A stretch of 26,704 bases of DNA. Source: Clostridium sp. CAG:1013. Its GTDB lineage: Bacteria > Bacillota > Clostridia > Oscillospirales > Acutalibacteraceae. Shown here in pieces: positions 14,994-23,236 of the stretch. The translations under genes were made by a program, and so were the position numbers. The stretch is taken from positions 10,640 through 37,343 of the forward strand of contig HF972684.1 in NCBI GenBank assembly GCA_000432995.1. Direction: 5' to 3'. Below the pieces are notes generated by a model that searched no databases, had not been told where the DNA came from, and saw only the letters and a program-made list of their open reading frames with translations. Every line of letters starts with the position of its first letter. Position 1 is the first letter of the stretch.

Positions 14994-15438
14994 ATACCGC
15001 AAACGCATAAAAAGGGAAAATGTCTGGCTGCGGATCGGCGTAGTTCTGATGCTGATTTTAGATGTAGTGGTGGGCGTTTTTTGGGAGGAGATCTTCCCGG
15101 ATCCCCGCACCATGACCAGTCAGGCAAGGGCCATGCAGAGCATCCTGTTTTTTGGCTTTTGGCTGTATCTGATCCTCCGGCTGATATTCAACTGCAAAAA
15201 GCTGCGGAATCCCGATAAGCTGGAAGCGGACAGCCGCCGGCAGCAGGACGAGCGGCGCATCCTGGTGGGGGAGAAGGCCGCCAAACTTTCTGGGGACCTG
15301 ACCCTGGTAGTGCTGACCCTGGCGGTATTTGTGACAAGCCTTTATAATATGGATATGTTCAACGCCTTGTATTACACCCTGTTGGGATTTGTGGCCCTGC
15401 GGGTAGGAAGCTGGCTGTATGTCCGCCGGAAATATTGA
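14986..15438 (+). CDS. four-helix membrane protein coupled to an XRE regulator
   Basis: A 150-residue membrane protein of unknown function. Hydrophobic segments lie near residues 15-33, 48-67, 99-117 and 123-142, with a charged loop rich in Arg, Asp and Glu between the second and third. GGAGAGG precedes the ATG, which overlaps the end of the XRE gene by 8 nt, so the pair is translationally coupled. Pairs of a small XRE regulator and a short multi-helix membrane protein are common in Clostridia. The membrane partner may sense an envelope signal and control the regulator (inference). Confidence 0.8.
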   Translation: MDEYRKRIKRENVWLRIGVVLMLILDVVVGVFWEEIFPDPRTMTSQARAMQSILFFGFWLYLILRLIFNCKKLRNPDKLEADSRRQQDERRILVGEKAAKLSGDLTLVVLTLAVFVTSLYNMDMFNALYYTLLGFVALRVGSWLYVRRKY

Positions 15439-15463
15439 CCCCGCCCGGAGGATATGATACAAT
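15435..15463 (+). promoter_or_regulatory. promoter of degV
   Basis: -35 TTGACC overlapping the stop codon of the membrane protein, 17-bp spacer, -10 TACAAT. The rest of the gap to 15550 holds only a weak GCGGG/CCCGC hairpin. Confidence 0.55.
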
Positions 15464-15550
15464 GATTTTCGATGGGCGGTGCGGGGAAACAGCATCCCGC
15501 CTTTTGGCCCAGAGATTGATTTTTAGAATTTGAGAAAGAGTGGGGAACAC

Positions 15551-16387
15551 ATGGTTAAGATCTTGACGGACAGCTCCTGCGACATCAGTTTGGAGCGCTG
15601 CGCGGAATTGGGCGTGGAAATGCTGCCCATCACCGTGAACTTTGGAGAGCAGAGCTATCGCGCCAACCTGGACATCACCACGGAGGAATTCTACGACAAG
15701 CTGGCAGCCGCCCAGGAACTTCCCAAGACGGCCCAGATCACCCCGGCCCAGTTCGAGAAGATCTTCCAGCCCTATAAGGACAGCGGGGACGACGTGGTGT
15801 GTTTGTTCATCTCCTCCAAGATGAGCGGCACTCTCCAATCCGCCCGGCTGGCGAAAAATATTTTAGGCGCGGAGAACATTCTGCTGCCGGATACCCTGAA
15901 TGTCACCTTTGCCCTGGGACTTCTGGTGGAAGAAGCCGTGAAGATGCGGGACGCGGGCATGACCGGCAAAGAGATCGTGGAGAAGATCGAGGAGCTGATT
16001 CCTCGCATCCGGCTGTTTGCCATGATCGAGGACCTGAAATACCTGAAGATGGGCGGACGGCTTTCCGCAACCAGCGCGCTGGTTGCCAGCATTTTGGGCA
16101 TCTGCCCCATCATCACCCTGAAGGATGGTCTGGTGGAAGTGGTGGGCAAAGCCCGGGGCAAGAAAGCCGCCTTTGCCGCTATCCGCAAGTGTGTGGAGAA
16201 GGAACCTATCTCCGCTGACTACTGCGTGACCATGGGCCACTCCAAGTGTCCTGAAACCTGCAAGGCTCTGGAAGAGTACATGGGAGACCTGCTGAAAAAG
16301 CGGGAGGTCCACGTGTCCTCCATCGGGAGCATCGTGGGGACCCATACCGGCCCTGGAGCCGTGGGTCTGGCGTACATTAAAAAGTAA
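15551..16387 (+). CDS. DegV family fatty-acid-binding protein
   Basis: A 278-residue cytoplasmic protein of the DegV/FakB family. Such proteins bind a fatty acid and, with the kinase FakA, allow its phosphorylation for lipid synthesis. Signature parts are KILTDSSCDIS at the N-terminus, ITPAQFEKIF, ISSKMSGTLQSARLA, GRLSATSALVASILGICPII and the C-terminal GTHTGPGAVGLAYI. Length is typical. I start at ATG 15551 because AGTGGGG lies just upstream; a longer frame adds a few unconserved residues. No FakA-like kinase is in the window. Confidence 0.95.
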   Translation: MVKILTDSSCDISLERCAELGVEMLPITVNFGEQSYRANLDITTEEFYDKLAAAQELPKTAQITPAQFEKIFQPYKDSGDDVVCLFISSKMSGTLQSARLAKNILGAENILLPDTLNVTFALGLLVEEAVKMRDAGMTGKEIVEKIEELIPRIRLFAMIEDLKYLKMGGRLSATSALVASILGICPIITLKDGLVEVVGKARGKKAAFAAIRKCVEKEPISADYCVTMGHSKCPETCKALEEYMGDLLKKREVHVSSIGSIVGTHTGPGAVGLAYIKK

Positions 16388-16391
16388 ACGG

Positions 16392-16417
16392 AAAACGGGC
16401 CCATGGGCCCGTTTTTT
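16392..16417 (+). terminator. intrinsic terminator of degV
   Basis: Self-complementary AACGGGCCC/GGGCCCGTT with CATG-centred symmetry, followed by TTTTTT. Confidence 0.85.
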
Positions 16418-16424
16418 GGCATTT

Positions 16425-16440
16425 GCCCGGCTGTCCGGGC
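16425..16440 (+). repeat. GC hairpin just before a ribosome binding site
   Basis: GCCCGG/CCGGGC, a 6-bp perfect stem with a CTGT loop, ends 4 nt before AAAAGGAGG of the DUF2752 gene. It has no T run, so it is not an obvious terminator. It might affect translation or stabilise the RNA end. Confidence 0.5.
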
Positions 16441-16458
16441 GGGAAAAGGAGGCGTGCG

Positions 16459-16851
16459 TTGACGCCTGAAACGCAAAAGAGAATTTTTCGGGTGGTTTTG
16501 GTTTTTTTGGCGCTGAGCGCTGCTGCTGGGCTGTTGTTTTGGCTGCGGCCCCCTTGCCTGATTTTGGAGACCACCGGGTATTACTGTGGCGCGTGCGGGG
16601 TTACCCGTATGGTGGAAGAGCTGCTGAAGGGCCATGTGTGGGCGGCTTTCCGGCAAAACCCCTACCTGTTTGTAGTGCTGCCTTTGGCGGCGGTGTATCT
16701 GGCAGGGGAGGCAGTGTGCTATGTTCGGGGAAAGCGCCCCCTGTGGAAACGGAAATGGATGGTTATTGTCTTTGGGTTGGTCCTGGTGGTAGGTACAGTG
16801 TTCGCCCTGTTGCGAAACCTGCCTGGATTTGAGGCTTTGGGACCGTTTTAA
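16459..16851 (+). CDS. DUF2752 membrane protein
   Basis: A 130-residue membrane protein of the DUF2752 family, of unknown function. Three hydrophobic segments are visible, near residues 8-28, 66-84 and 96-114. The family signature is present as YYCGACGVTRMVEELLKG followed by AAFRQNPYLF. TTG at 16459 is chosen because AAAAGGAGG lies 6 nt upstream. I find no promoter between the degV terminator and this gene, so it may depend on read-through. It is followed after 26 nt by a GT-C type glycosyltransferase. Confidence 0.85.
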   Translation: MTPETQKRIFRVVLVFLALSAAAGLLFWLRPPCLILETTGYYCGACGVTRMVEELLKGHVWAAFRQNPYLFVVLPLAAVYLAGEAVCYVRGKRPLWKRKWMVIVFGLVLVVGTVFALLRNLPGFEALGPF

Positions 16852-16877
16852 AGTAGGGAGAAAGGAAGGGATGGCCT

Positions 16878-18368
16878 GTGTGGAAGAAAGTGGGCTGGCT
16901 GGGTGAAAAACTCTGCTTCGGCTTTGGAGCCCTGTTTACCTTGATCGTGGTTGTGCAGGCGGCTATGACAGCCTGCAAAGGCGGGGCCTACGTGCTTCTG
17001 ACCCTTCTTGGCCTGGGCGTCACAGGAGGAGTGACCATAGCTGGGCTGCGGTTTCTGACTCCTCATAAGGCGTTCCCTGTGGCGCTGTTCTCCCTGCGGT
17101 TTTTTATCGCCCTGGGGGTCATCCTGATTTTCGGCGCCCAGCCGGTGCAGGATTTCCAGACCATGTACGACGCCGCTTGCCAAGTTGCCCAGGGCAGCCG
17201 GGAGTACCTGGAAACCGACTACTTCTACAACTGGGCTTACCAGACGGGTTTCGTTGCCTATGAAGCGCTGGTGATCCGGATTTTCGGTGAAAGCCTGCTG
17301 CCGCTCCAGATGTGCAACGCTCTGTGGATGGCTGGAACGGGCTGCCTGGTGTATGGCATCGCCAGAAGGTTCCTTTCCGAGACCGGCGCTATGACCATCT
17401 CTCTAGTGTACGCCCTGTACCCGGCGCCCTATTTCTTGGCGGCCGTGCTGACCAACCAGCACATTGCCACGTTTTTCTATTATATGGGCTTTTGGCTGCT
17501 GGTGCGGAAGGATAAACTGAACCTGCCCTGGGCGGTCCTTGGAGGGCTGTGTCTTTCCCTGGGCAACGTGATGCGCCCCCTGGGAGCAGTGATCGTGCTG
17601 GCACTGCTATGCTGGGTGCTGGTGCGGCTGTGCCGTTGGCGGGGACCTGGTGTGCTCCATGCGGGCGGGCTGCTCTTGGCTGTGGGAGTGACGTATTTTA
17701 TCTCCACGGAGTTTTTCTCTTGGCTGGTGCAGGCAATGGGGCTGAATCCGGAAGGACTTTCCAACAACCTGCCCATGTGGAAGTTTGTGCTGGGGTTCAA
17801 TCTGGAAAGCGGCGGTGCCTGGAATCAGGCCGACTACAACGCCTATTACCTCTTGCCCCGGGAGGAAGCCGGAGAACAGATGAGTCAGGTGGTGAACCAG
17901 CGGTTGTCCTCTTTGGGATTGGGGGGCTTTTTGGAGCTGTTCTGGAAAAAGAGCCGGACTATGTGGGGTTCTTTAGAGTACCTCTACTGGGGCTTCGGTC
18001 ATTTGAATGGCGACGCTCAGGTGCTGGGGAGCCTGACTCTGTCCCAGTGTCTCAACGTGCTGAATTACTTGAACCAAGGGGTGTTCCTGGGGGCTTTCGG
18101 GCTGGCGGGGGTGGCCTTGGTGTTCTGGCTGTGGAAGGGCTGCGGTAAGGGTCTGCGGCTGCCGGTGATGCTGGGATTCCTGCTGTGCGGGTATTACAGT
18201 GTCCATTTGCTCATTGAGGTTCAGGCCCGGTATCGGTATTTCCTCATGCCGGCGGTGTTCCTGATGGCGGGAGCCGGAGCAGAACTGCTCTGGCGCCGGT
18301 GGAAGGAAGGTGCTTGGCCCGTGCTGGAGTCAGGTGGAAGAAAAAAGGAAAAAAGCCCCTTGACATAA
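16878..18368 (+). CDS. GT-C fold membrane glycosyltransferase (GT39/ArnT-like)
   Basis: A 496-residue protein with roughly ten to twelve membrane helices. GT-C enzymes use a lipid-phosphate sugar donor and glycosylate acceptors on the outer face of the membrane. The first long external loop contains QPVQDFQTMYDAACQ, whose acidic residue is the likely catalytic base, and TDYFYNWAYQTGFVAYEALV, a pattern of GT39-like proteins. An extracytoplasmic loop lies near NLPMWKFVLGFNLESGGAWN. It starts with GTG at 16878 after GGAAGGGA. Its final codons carry the -35 box of the next gene. Donor and acceptor are unknown; a wall or exopolymer is plausible from the genes nearby. Confidence 0.82.
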   Translation: MWKKVGWLGEKLCFGFGALFTLIVVVQAAMTACKGGAYVLLTLLGLGVTGGVTIAGLRFLTPHKAFPVALFSLRFFIALGVILIFGAQPVQDFQTMYDAACQVAQGSREYLETDYFYNWAYQTGFVAYEALVIRIFGESLLPLQMCNALWMAGTGCLVYGIARRFLSETGAMTISLVYALYPAPYFLAAVLTNQHIATFFYYMGFWLLVRKDKLNLPWAVLGGLCLSLGNVMRPLGAVIVLALLCWVLVRLCRWRGPGVLHAGGLLLAVGVTYFISTEFFSWLVQAMGLNPEGLSNNLPMWKFVLGFNLESGGAWNQADYNAYYLLPREEAGEQMSQVVNQRLSSLGLGGFLELFWKKSRTMWGSLEYLYWGFGHLNGDAQVLGSLTLSQCLNVLNYLNQGVFLGAFGLAGVALVFWLWKGCGKGLRLPVMLGFLLCGYYSVHLLIEVQARYRYFLMPAVFLMAGAGAELLWRRWKEGAWPVLESGGRKKEKSPLT

Positions 18369-18390
18369 AGCGCGCTTTAACCTTTATAAT
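18360..18390 (+). promoter_or_regulatory. promoter of the aldo/keto reductase
   Basis: -35 TTGACA lies inside the last codons of the GT-C gene and -10 TATAAT at 18385. The spacing is 19 bp, longer than the usual 17; TTTATA two bases earlier would give 17. A palindrome fills the spacer. Confidence 0.65.
18366..18379 (+). promoter_or_regulatory. palindromic operator in the aldo/keto reductase promoter
   Basis: TAAAGCGCGCTTTA is a perfect 14-bp palindrome between -35 and -10. A long spacer with a palindrome is the layout of promoters that need a DNA-twisting activator (MerR type) or are blocked by a repressor. The regulator is not in the neighbourhood. Confidence 0.6.
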
Positions 18391-18441
18391 TCTGAAAGAA
18401 CCAGAAAAATGCCTTTTGAGGCAAGGGAGGATCACGAAATT

Positions 18442-19563
18442 ATGGCAGACAAGTATTTGGGAGAGAGCATCAAGAAGCTGGGTTTCGGCCTGATGCGCCT
18501 GCCCATGATCGGCGAAGAGATCGACATGGAACAGACCAAGAAGATGGTGGACACCTTCATGGCGAAAGGTTTCACCTATTTTGATACCGCATATGTGTAC
18601 ATCGGCGGAAAATCCGAAGTGGCTCTGAAAGAGGCTGTGGTGGACCGGTATCCCCGTGACAGTTTCCAGTGCGCTACCAAACTTCCTCTGTGGGATCTGA
18701 AGGACGCCGCTGAGATGGAGAAGATCTTCCAGGAGTCCCTGGACCGGGCCGGTCTGGAATACTACGATTTCTACCTGCTCCACGCCATGAGCACTGAGCG
18801 GGTCCAGAAGGCCGACGAAGTGGGCGCTTGGGACTTCATGAAGAAATTGAAGGCGGAAGGCCGTGTAAAGCACATCGGCTTCTCCTTCCATGATACCGCT
18901 GAGGCTCTGGAGAACATCCTGAAGGCCCATCCCGAGATGGAGTTCGTCCAGCTGCAGATCAACTACGTGGACTGGGAGAGCGAGAGCGTCCAGTCTCGGA
19001 AGTGCTATGAGGTGGCGAGAAAGTACAACAAGCCTGTGATCATCATGGAGCCTATCCGCGGCGGTTCTCTGGCAATCATGCCCGAGCAGGTGCAGGAAGT
19101 GTTCAAGACTGCCCATCCTGACATGTCCGTGGCTTCCTGGGCCATCCGGTACTGCGCGTCTCTGGACGGCATCCTCACTGTGCTGTCCGGTATGTCCACC
19201 GAGGAGCAGCTCAACGACAACGTCTCCTACATGGAGAACTTCCAGCCCCTGGACGAGTCCGAAAAGGCCGCTGTGGACAAAGTGGTGGACATCCTCAACA
19301 GCCTGCCCACCGTTCCCTGCACTGCCTGCAAGTACTGCGTGGACGGATGTCCCCAGAAGATCAACATTCCCGGGATCTTCAAGGCTATGAACGACCGCAC
19401 CCTCTACAACAACCTGGAAGCCTCCCAGAGAGCCTATGAGAATGCCACCAAGGAAGGCGGCAAGGCCGGAGACTGCATCCAGTGCGGCGCCTGCGAGGCT
19501 CACTGCCCCCAGCATATCGAGATCATCGAGACTTTGAAGAAGGCTGCCAAGACCTTCGCTTAA
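18442..19563 (+). CDS. aldo/keto reductase with C-terminal 2x[4Fe-4S] domain
   Basis: A 373-residue fusion found in many anaerobes. The (beta/alpha)8 aldo/keto reductase domain (about residues 1-280) contains GFGLMRLPM, TYFDTAYVY with the Asp and Tyr of the catalytic tetrad, CATKLP with its Lys, and YYDFYLLHAM with its His. The C-terminal ferredoxin-like domain has CTACKYCVDGCP and CIQCGACEAHCP, each giving four Cys for a 4Fe-4S cluster. It is probably a ferredoxin-linked or NAD(P)H oxidoreductase in the cytoplasm; the substrate is unknown. ATG 18442 is chosen, with GGGAGG 11 nt upstream. Its own promoter and terminator make it a single-gene unit. Confidence 0.93.
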   Translation: MADKYLGESIKKLGFGLMRLPMIGEEIDMEQTKKMVDTFMAKGFTYFDTAYVYIGGKSEVALKEAVVDRYPRDSFQCATKLPLWDLKDAAEMEKIFQESLDRAGLEYYDFYLLHAMSTERVQKADEVGAWDFMKKLKAEGRVKHIGFSFHDTAEALENILKAHPEMEFVQLQINYVDWESESVQSRKCYEVARKYNKPVIIMEPIRGGSLAIMPEQVQEVFKTAHPDMSVASWAIRYCASLDGILTVLSGMSTEEQLNDNVSYMENFQPLDESEKAAVDKVVDILNSLPTVPCTACKYCVDGCPQKINIPGIFKAMNDRTLYNNLEASQRAYENATKEGGKAGDCIQCGACEAHCPQHIEIIETLKKAAKTFA

Positions 19564-19575
19564 AAGTTGTTTTTC

Positions 19576-19609
19576 AAAGACCTGGACAGGGTTCTGTCCG
19601 GGTCTTTTT
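19576..19609 (+). terminator. intrinsic terminator of the aldo/keto reductase
   Basis: Stem AAAGACCTGGACAG/CTGTCCGGGTCTTT with one mismatch and a 4-6 nt loop, followed by T's. Confidence 0.88.
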
Positions 19610-19712
19610 CTTTATTAACAGAGATGATTCTTGATTTCCTGTCAAAAGTGGAGGAAAGCTAGGACGCTTTTCTGGGAAAAACAGGAGATAGAGACAGAAT
19701 TTTACCAGAACT

Positions 19713-19741
19713 TTGCTTTTTTCAAATCCCTGTGCTATAAT
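19713..19741 (+). promoter_or_regulatory. promoter of the envelope-polymer operon
   Basis: -35 TTGCTT, 17-bp spacer, -10 TATAAT. The leader of about 56 nt contains a small GGGG/CCCC hairpin. The remainder of the 19610-19803 gap shows no gene. Confidence 0.7.
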
Positions 19742-19803
19742 ACCCGTAACTATGATTAGAAACGGTGGGGAAAAAGCCCCCGTATATTAAGGACGGTATT
19801 GCC

Positions 19804-21234
19804 ATGCACACCATCAAAAAGCTGAAGCGGACCATCGTCTTCATTTTGAAGCTGGCGCTGTTTGCATCCTTGTTCGGCATTTTCTTCGGCATTTTTGGGA
19901 TCAATAATCCCTGGCTTTTCAACCTCTCCCGTACCACCGGCGTCACCATGGTGACTTTCGTGGTCCTGGGAATCGCTCTCATGTCCGTTTACGGCGGCTA
20001 CGCTATCGGTACCCAAAAGAGCCGGCCCATTGTTCACTCCATGGCGCTGGCCACCATCATCACTGATCTGGTCACTCACCTCCAGCTGTCCATTATGAAC
20101 ACCAGCGAAAAGAACAACGCCCACTTTGTCTATGAGACTCCGGAGCGTCTGCTGCTGGTGATCCTCCTCCAGCTGGTGGTGATTGTGTTCTTTGCCTATT
20201 TCGGCAACTATATCTATTTCTCCCTGGCGCCTCCGGAGAAGTGCTGCGTCATCTCCTCTTCCCGGCAGAGCCTGGGGCACATTATCCCCAAGATCGACCG
20301 TTTCCGCAAGCAGTACGAGCTGGATGAGATCGTCCGTTACGACGCGCCCAATGTGCTGGATGTGATCTGCCGCAACGACACGGTGTTCCTCTACGACGTG
20401 CCCATCAAGGAGCGGAACCATCTGATCGACTTCTGCTACCAGAAGCAGAAGAACATCTACTACAACTTCGAGATGATCGACGTGGTGAGTCAGGGCGCCA
20501 AGTACGTCACCCTGGACGACAAGTCTCTGGTGATGTACACCGCTAAGGATCTGACTCTGGAACAGCGTATCGCCAAGCGGTTGATGGACCTGTTCATCTC
20601 TGTGATCGGTCTGGTGATCGCCAGCCCCATCATGCTGGCCTGCGCTATCGCCATCAAGGCAGAGGACGGCGGCCACGTGTTCTATAAGCAGAAGCGCTTG
20701 ACCAAGTACGGTCGTGTGTTTGAAGTGTACAAGTTCCGCACCATGAAGGAGGAAAACTCCATCCACAAGTCGGTGACGGAAAATGATGACCGGATCACCA
20801 AGGTGGGCAAGTACTTGCGGAAATTCCGCGTGGACGAGCTGCCCCAGCTTTTGAACATTTTGAAGGGCGACATGACCGTGGTAGGTCCCCGGCCTGAGAT
20901 GCTGGAGAACGTGGCGAAGTACACCGAAGAGCTTCCGGAATTCTCTTACCGGCTGCGGATGAAGGCGGGCCTTACGGGTCTGGCTCAGATCAGCGGCAAG
21001 TACAACACCTCTCCCAAGGACAAACTGGTCATGGACCTGATGTATATCGAGAATTACAGCATCTGGCAGGATGTGAAGCTGATTTTCCAGACCATCACTG
21101 TGTTCCTCAAGGCTTCGGAGAGCACCGAGGCGTTCGGCGCCGAGCAGTTCTTTGATTTCGACGAGGACCGGGAGAAGAACCGGAAGGCCGCCGCGGAGAA
21201 ACGGCGGGAAGCGGAAAAAGGGAAGAAAGGGTGA
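19804..21234 (+). CDS. polyprenyl glycosylphosphotransferase (exopolysaccharide initiating sugar transferase)
   Basis: A 476-residue membrane enzyme that loads a sugar 1-phosphate on undecaprenyl phosphate and so starts a lipid-linked glycan. Four N-terminal helices (about residues 12-32, 45-65, 78-97 and 115-138) precede a degenerate nucleotide-binding-like domain. The C-terminal catalytic domain starts near residue 258 with RLMDLFISVIGLVIASPI and includes KFRTM, VDELPQLLNILKGDM (Asp344-Glu345) and VVGPRPE, the WcaJ/PglC signature. A lysine/arginine/glutamate-rich tail follows. ATG 19804 follows AAGGACGG. First gene of a five-gene unit. The loaded sugar is unknown. Confidence 0.93.
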   Translation: MHTIKKLKRTIVFILKLALFASLFGIFFGIFGINNPWLFNLSRTTGVTMVTFVVLGIALMSVYGGYAIGTQKSRPIVHSMALATIITDLVTHLQLSIMNTSEKNNAHFVYETPERLLLVILLQLVVIVFFAYFGNYIYFSLAPPEKCCVISSSRQSLGHIIPKIDRFRKQYELDEIVRYDAPNVLDVICRNDTVFLYDVPIKERNHLIDFCYQKQKNIYYNFEMIDVVSQGAKYVTLDDKSLVMYTAKDLTLEQRIAKRLMDLFISVIGLVIASPIMLACAIAIKAEDGGHVFYKQKRLTKYGRVFEVYKFRTMKEENSIHKSVTENDDRITKVGKYLRKFRVDELPQLLNILKGDMTVVGPRPEMLENVAKYTEELPEFSYRLRMKAGLTGLAQISGKYNTSPKDKLVMDLMYIENYSIWQDVKLIFQTITVFLKASESTEAFGAEQFFDFDEDREKNRKAAAEKRREAEKGKKG

Positions 21235-21238
21235 GCCT

Positions 21239-21964
21239 ATGGCCATCAGGGAATATGTGAAGCGGGTGTTCCCCGGAACGGCGGAGGAGTTTTGCGCCGT
21301 GGCGGGGAAGGCCATGCTGGAGGAAAAGCGGCTGTTTGTCATCACCGCCAACCCGGAGATCTTGATGCACGCCGGGGATGATCCGGCCATCCGGAAGATG
21401 CTGTTGGAGGAATCCACAGCCGTGGTGCCCGACGGCATCAGCGTGGTGAAGGCCATGAACCTGCTGGGTTATCCCGCCAAGGAGCGGATCACCGGAGTGG
21501 ATCTGGCGGATAAACTGCTGAAACTGGCGGGGGAGAAGGGCAAAAGCGTGTACCTGCTGGGGGCCAAGGAGGAAGTGGTCTCCGCTCTGGCGGAGAAGCT
21601 GAAAGCCCAGTATCCCCAGATCACGGTCCGATACAAAAACGGTTACGGCAAGGACAAGGACGCTGATTTTCAGGAGATCGTCAAGGCCCAGCCCGACCTG
21701 GTGCTGGTGGCTTTGGGAGTCCCTGCTCAGGAGCTTTTGATCGCCCGCCATTTGGAGAAGTTCCAAAAGGGTGTGTTCATCGGCGTGGGAGGCTCCTTCG
21801 ACGTACTTAGCGGTAGCAAGCGCCGTGCCCCGGCGTTCTTTGTGCGCACCAATACCGAGTGGCTGTATCGCATTCTGCGGGAGCCCTCCCGGCTGGGGCG
21901 CTTTTACCGCAACAACGTGAAATTCCTTGGTCAAGTCCGTAAGGAAGCCAAAGGCCGGCCCTGA
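21239..21964 (+). CDS. tagA: WecG/TagA/CpsF family glycosyltransferase
   Basis: A 241-residue GT26 enzyme. TagA adds N-acetylmannosamine to a lipid-linked GlcNAc, forming the disaccharide linkage unit of wall teichoic acid; WecG adds ManNAc-uronate. Family motifs are TANPEILMHA, VVPDGISVVKAM, ERITGVDLADKLL with the putative catalytic Asp, ALGVPAQE and VGGSFDVLSG. The basic C-terminus (TEWLYRILREPSRLGRFYRN) is the membrane-binding part. It starts 4 nt after the previous stop. The next gene makes UDP-ManNAc, which supports a TagA-like ManNAc transferase over WecG, since no UDP-ManNAc dehydrogenase is seen. Confidence 0.9.
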   Translation: MAIREYVKRVFPGTAEEFCAVAGKAMLEEKRLFVITANPEILMHAGDDPAIRKMLLEESTAVVPDGISVVKAMNLLGYPAKERITGVDLADKLLKLAGEKGKSVYLLGAKEEVVSALAEKLKAQYPQITVRYKNGYGKDKDADFQEIVKAQPDLVLVALGVPAQELLIARHLEKFQKGVFIGVGGSFDVLSGSKRRAPAFFVRTNTEWLYRILREPSRLGRFYRNNVKFLGQVRKEAKGRP

Positions 21965-22054
21965 TAGAAAAAGAGCTTGTCAGAAATTTGTAAGAGGTTT
22001 GTTGACAAGAAGTTGAGAAATTCTGAATATAGTTTACGGGAAGGACTGGATACA

Positions 22055-23170
22055 TTGGAGAAGATCAAAGTCATGTCCGTGTTCGGCACTCGGCCGGAGA
22101 CCATCAAGATGGCACCTCTGGTCAAGGAGCTGGCCCGGCGGGAAGAATTTGACAGCTTGGTGTGCGTCACTGCCCAGCACCGGCAGATGCTGGATCAGGT
22201 GCTGGACGCCTTTTCCATCACCCCCGATTATGACCTGGACATCATGAAGCCCGGACAGACTCTGTCCGACATCACCGCTCGGGTGCTGAAAGGCCTGGAG
22301 GAGATCATCCAGAAGGAGCGGCCCGACATGGTGCTGGTCCACGGGGATACCACCACCACTTTTGCCGGGGCTTTGGCGGCCTATTACGGTCAGGTGGCTG
22401 TGGGCCATGTGGAAGCAGGTTTGCGCACCTACAATAAATATTCCCCCTTCCCCGAGGAGATGAACCGGCAGTTCGTGGGCTGCGTGGCGGATCTGCATTT
22501 CGCCCCCACCGAGGGCAGCCGGGAAAACCTCCTGCGGGAAGGCAAACGGCCGGAGACCATCGTGGTCACCGGAAACACGGCTATTGACGCTTTGAAGACC
22601 ACCGTGCGGCAGGACTATTCCGATGAACTGCTGGAATGGGCCCAAGGCTCCCGGATGATCGTTCTCACCGCCCACCGGCGGGAGAACCTGGGAGAGCCTA
22701 TGCACCGGATGTTCCGAGCCATCCGCCGGGTGGTGGAGGAGTTCCCCGATGTGAAGGTGGTATATCCTGTTCATTTGAATCCCTTGGTCCAGAAGGCGGC
22801 GGAAGAGGAACTGGGCGGCTGCGATCGTGTGCGGTTGGTTGAGCCCTTGGAGGTTATCGAGTTCCACAATCTGCTGGCCCGGTCCTATTTGATCCTCACA
22901 GACAGCGGCGGCATCCAGGAGGAAGCTCCCTCCCTGGGCAAGCCGGTGATCGTCCTGCGGGACACCACCGAGCGGCCGGAGGGCATCGCCGCAGGCACCC
23001 TGAAACTGGCCGGCACCGACGAGGAGACCATTTACTCCTTGGTGCGGGAATTGCTGGTGGACCAGGCGGAGTACGCTCGGATGAGTCATGCCAGCAACCC
23101 TTACGGAGATGGGGAAGCCAGCGGACGCATCGCGGATGCCATTCTCCGCTGGAAGCAGGGCCAGGCGTAA
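22055..23170 (+). CDS. wecB: UDP-N-acetylglucosamine 2-epimerase (non-hydrolysing)
   Basis: A 371-residue cytoplasmic enzyme, also called MnaA, that interconverts UDP-GlcNAc and UDP-ManNAc. Signature parts are KVMSVFGTRPETIKMAP at the N-terminus, HGDTTTTFAGALAAYYG, GHVEAGLRTYNKYSPFPEE, TAHRRENLG with the active-site His, and LTDSGGIQEEAPSLGKP. Length is typical. I start at TTG 22055 (M-E-K-I-K) because GGAAGGA lies 9 nt upstream; no ATG fits the family N-terminus. The 90-nt gap after tagA holds a TTGACA with a poor -10, possibly a weak internal promoter. Its product is the donor for the TagA enzyme encoded upstream. Confidence 0.95.
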   Translation: MEKIKVMSVFGTRPETIKMAPLVKELARREEFDSLVCVTAQHRQMLDQVLDAFSITPDYDLDIMKPGQTLSDITARVLKGLEEIIQKERPDMVLVHGDTTTTFAGALAAYYGQVAVGHVEAGLRTYNKYSPFPEEMNRQFVGCVADLHFAPTEGSRENLLREGKRPETIVVTGNTAIDALKTTVRQDYSDELLEWAQGSRMIVLTAHRRENLGEPMHRMFRAIRRVVEEFPDVKVVYPVHLNPLVQKAAEEELGGCDRVRLVEPLEVIEFHNLLARSYLILTDSGGIQEEAPSLGKPVIVLRDTTERPEGIAAGTLKLAGTDEETIYSLVRELLVDQAEYARMSHASNPYGDGEASGRIADAILRWKQGQA

Positions 23171-23236
23171 TAGACGCCTGGAGAGTGTAAGGAATTGTGG
23201 GGAAATTTTCGCGGAAGGAAGCGGACGTTTCTAGCT

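Noticed and set aside
19756..21456. Minus-strand open frame of 566 codons opposite the sugar transferase
   Set aside because: Antisense shadow; rich in His, Asp and Gln without domain features.
21965..22054. Internal promoter before wecB
   Set aside because: TTGACA is present but the hexamer at 17 bp is GAATAT and TATAGT lies 20 bp away; too weak to annotate as a feature.
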